Shown: piece after piece, positions 6,023 to 6,600 of the stretch | Numbering within the stretch: position 1 is the stretch's first letter | How the letters are laid out: every line of letters begins with the position of its first letter | Source: an uncultured Terrimonas sp. | Lineage (GTDB): Bacteria > Bacteroidota > Bacteroidia > Chitinophagales > Chitinophagaceae | Assembly (NCBI GenBank): GCA_946886925.1 | Contig: CAMPJQ010000163.1 | Location: 1 to 6,600, forward strand | Direction of reading: 5' to 3' | Length of the DNA stretch: 6,600 nt | The notes under the pieces: model-generated | Databases searched by the model: none | What the model was told of the DNA's origin: nothing | Seen by the model: the letters and a program-made list of their open reading frames with translations, nothing else | Program-made: the position numbers and the translations under genes

Positions 6023-6170
6023 CCGGCGGCAGGTTGATTGATCCGCTGTTTGCCAGTCCGCCTATCCGGGATAGCCTTCCATATCACAAATCAGCCGGAA
6101 CACTACCCGCATTTCCACCAGCGGTCTGACGCTTCTTTCATCGCGTACCGACCGCCCTACCGGCGGGCAG
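6023..6170. repeat. GC-rich non-coding island with inverted repeats between ligase and ammonia-lyase
   Basis: By hand count, 6021-6170 is about 60% GC, clearly above the flanking sequence. It is bounded by near-identical copies of CCGGCGGCAG (6023-6032) and CCGGCGGGCAG (6160-6170) in direct orientation. Inside are CTATCC/GGATAG (6062-6067 and 6069-6074, one-base centre) and a nested dyad, GCGGTC 6121-6126 with GACCGC 6150-6155 enclosing ACGC 6129-6132 with GCGT 6143-6146. No credible gene is present: the only ATG frames are 12 codons or fewer. There is no U tract after the stems, so an intrinsic terminator for the ligase is not supported. It may be an inserted non-autonomous repeat. Confidence 0.45.
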
Positions 6171-6179
6171 ATTTTCAAA

Positions 6180-6600
6180 TTATCTCCTGTCTATAAATTT
6201 CACCGCTTTTCTTCCCGCTTCGGAAAACTGCATGCGCTGCATTTCTTCAATAGTAACGTATTTAACGTGAGGCGTTACCCGTAGTTTGGCCTGGAGATAT
6301 GCCCTTATTTTATGATCGCATTCATCGCTATACCGCAACGGCAGAAGGTGCAGCACCACTTCATCTGTTCCTATTTCATTGGAATATATTTCCGCTACAT
6401 AATCTTTTACCTCTTCCATTCCATTCAGGAGATCGAACAAGGCCGGGGCAAAAAGCGTTGTACCTTTAAACTTGATCATCTGTTTTTTTCGGCCAATGAT
6501 TGGCGACAACCGAATGGTATTTCTTCCGCAGGAGCAGGGCTCTTCAAAAAACATGCATATGTCTCCCGTTTTATAACGCAGCAGGGGCATACCCTCCACA
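6180..6600 (-). CDS. C-terminal end of a PaaK-like adenylate-forming acyl-CoA/ACP ligase (5' partial)
   Basis: The frame runs off the window edge; 139 complete codons plus the TAA at 6182-6180 are visible. The codon at the edge is GTG, but it encodes an internal valine in the conserved VEGMPLLRYKTGDI, not a start. The segment carries typical features of the phenylacetate-CoA ligase family: RYKTGD (the adenylate-binding TGD motif), a CSCGR element, the hinge region IIGRKKQMIKFKG and the terminal SEAGRKAVKFIDRR, whose lysine region corresponds to the catalytic lysine of the mobile C-terminal domain. The family activates aryl or acyl acids with ATP. Lying just upstream of the ammonia-lyase, it is a good candidate for activating 4-coumarate for transfer to CoA or the ACP; the substrate is inference because the N-terminal binding pocket is not in view. 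Confidence 0.85.
   Translation of the reverse strand, partial: VEGMPLLRYKTGDICMFFEEPCSCGRNTIRLSPIIGRKKQMIKFKGTTLFAPALFDLLNGMEEVKDYVAEIYSNEIGTDEVVLHLLPLRYSDECDHKIRAYLQAKLRVTPHVKYVTIEEMQRMQFSEAGRKAVKFIDRR

Noticed and set aside
5948..6110. Possible lipoprotein-like frame on the minus strand (ending NLIHLLIFIFFAVACNLK) just before the ammonia-lyase
   Set aside because: Its only start would be a GTG in the repeat island, the first half is repeat DNA, and the hydrophobic run comes from the T-rich promoter region.
1..6600. tRNA, rRNA, CRISPR array, transposase or integrase
   Set aside because: No cloverleaf, rRNA-like stretch, spaced direct-repeat array or recombinase frame was seen on either strand.

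Overview
The window looks like chromosomal DNA of a Bacteroidota member, probably Chitinophagaceae or a close relative. The reasons are the moderate-to-low GC with AT-rich gaps, A-rich leaders in place of Shine-Dalgarno sites, a possible TTG/TTTG-type promoter, REP-like palindromes, and a tyrosine ammonia-lyase of the Flavobacterium flexirubin type. The family assignment is inference from style and gene content, not from a search.

Layout. Bases 2-676 (+) hold the 3' end of an unrecognised gene whose product has YD-like repeats, followed by a strong intrinsic terminator (739-792). A hairpin-rich convergent gap runs to 926. From 6600 down to 927 every gene is on the minus strand. In transcription order they are: the C-terminal end of a PaaK-like adenylate-forming ligase (6600-6180), a tyrosine/aromatic amino acid ammonia-lyase (5948-4377), a FabG-like ketoreductase (4135-3407), a FabF-like ketosynthase (3319-2093), an acyl carrier protein (2086-1826) and an LpxL-like lysophospholipid acyltransferase (1826-927). 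The last three are tightly packed (6-nt gap, then a TAATG overlap). The first three are separated by gaps of 231, 241 and 87 bp that hold repeats and inverted repeats.

Together this is the downstream part of an aryl polyene / flexirubin-type pigment cluster. The lyase would make 4-coumarate from tyrosine, and the ligase is a candidate for activating it. ACP, ketosynthase and ketoreductase would extend it to a polyene, and the membrane acyltransferase would move the product to a lipid or alcohol acceptor. No dehydratase, second ketosynthase, DarA/DarB or thioesterase is visible; those would be expected beyond 6600.

The least explained part is the 241-bp gap upstream of the ketoreductase. It holds two tandem copies of a leader unit (110 and 86 nt). 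Each begins with a mini-ORF starting MKRS, and each ends with an inverted repeat that would place the next start codon inside a stem. The longer copy differs by a 24-nt in-frame insertion carrying a REP-like palindrome.
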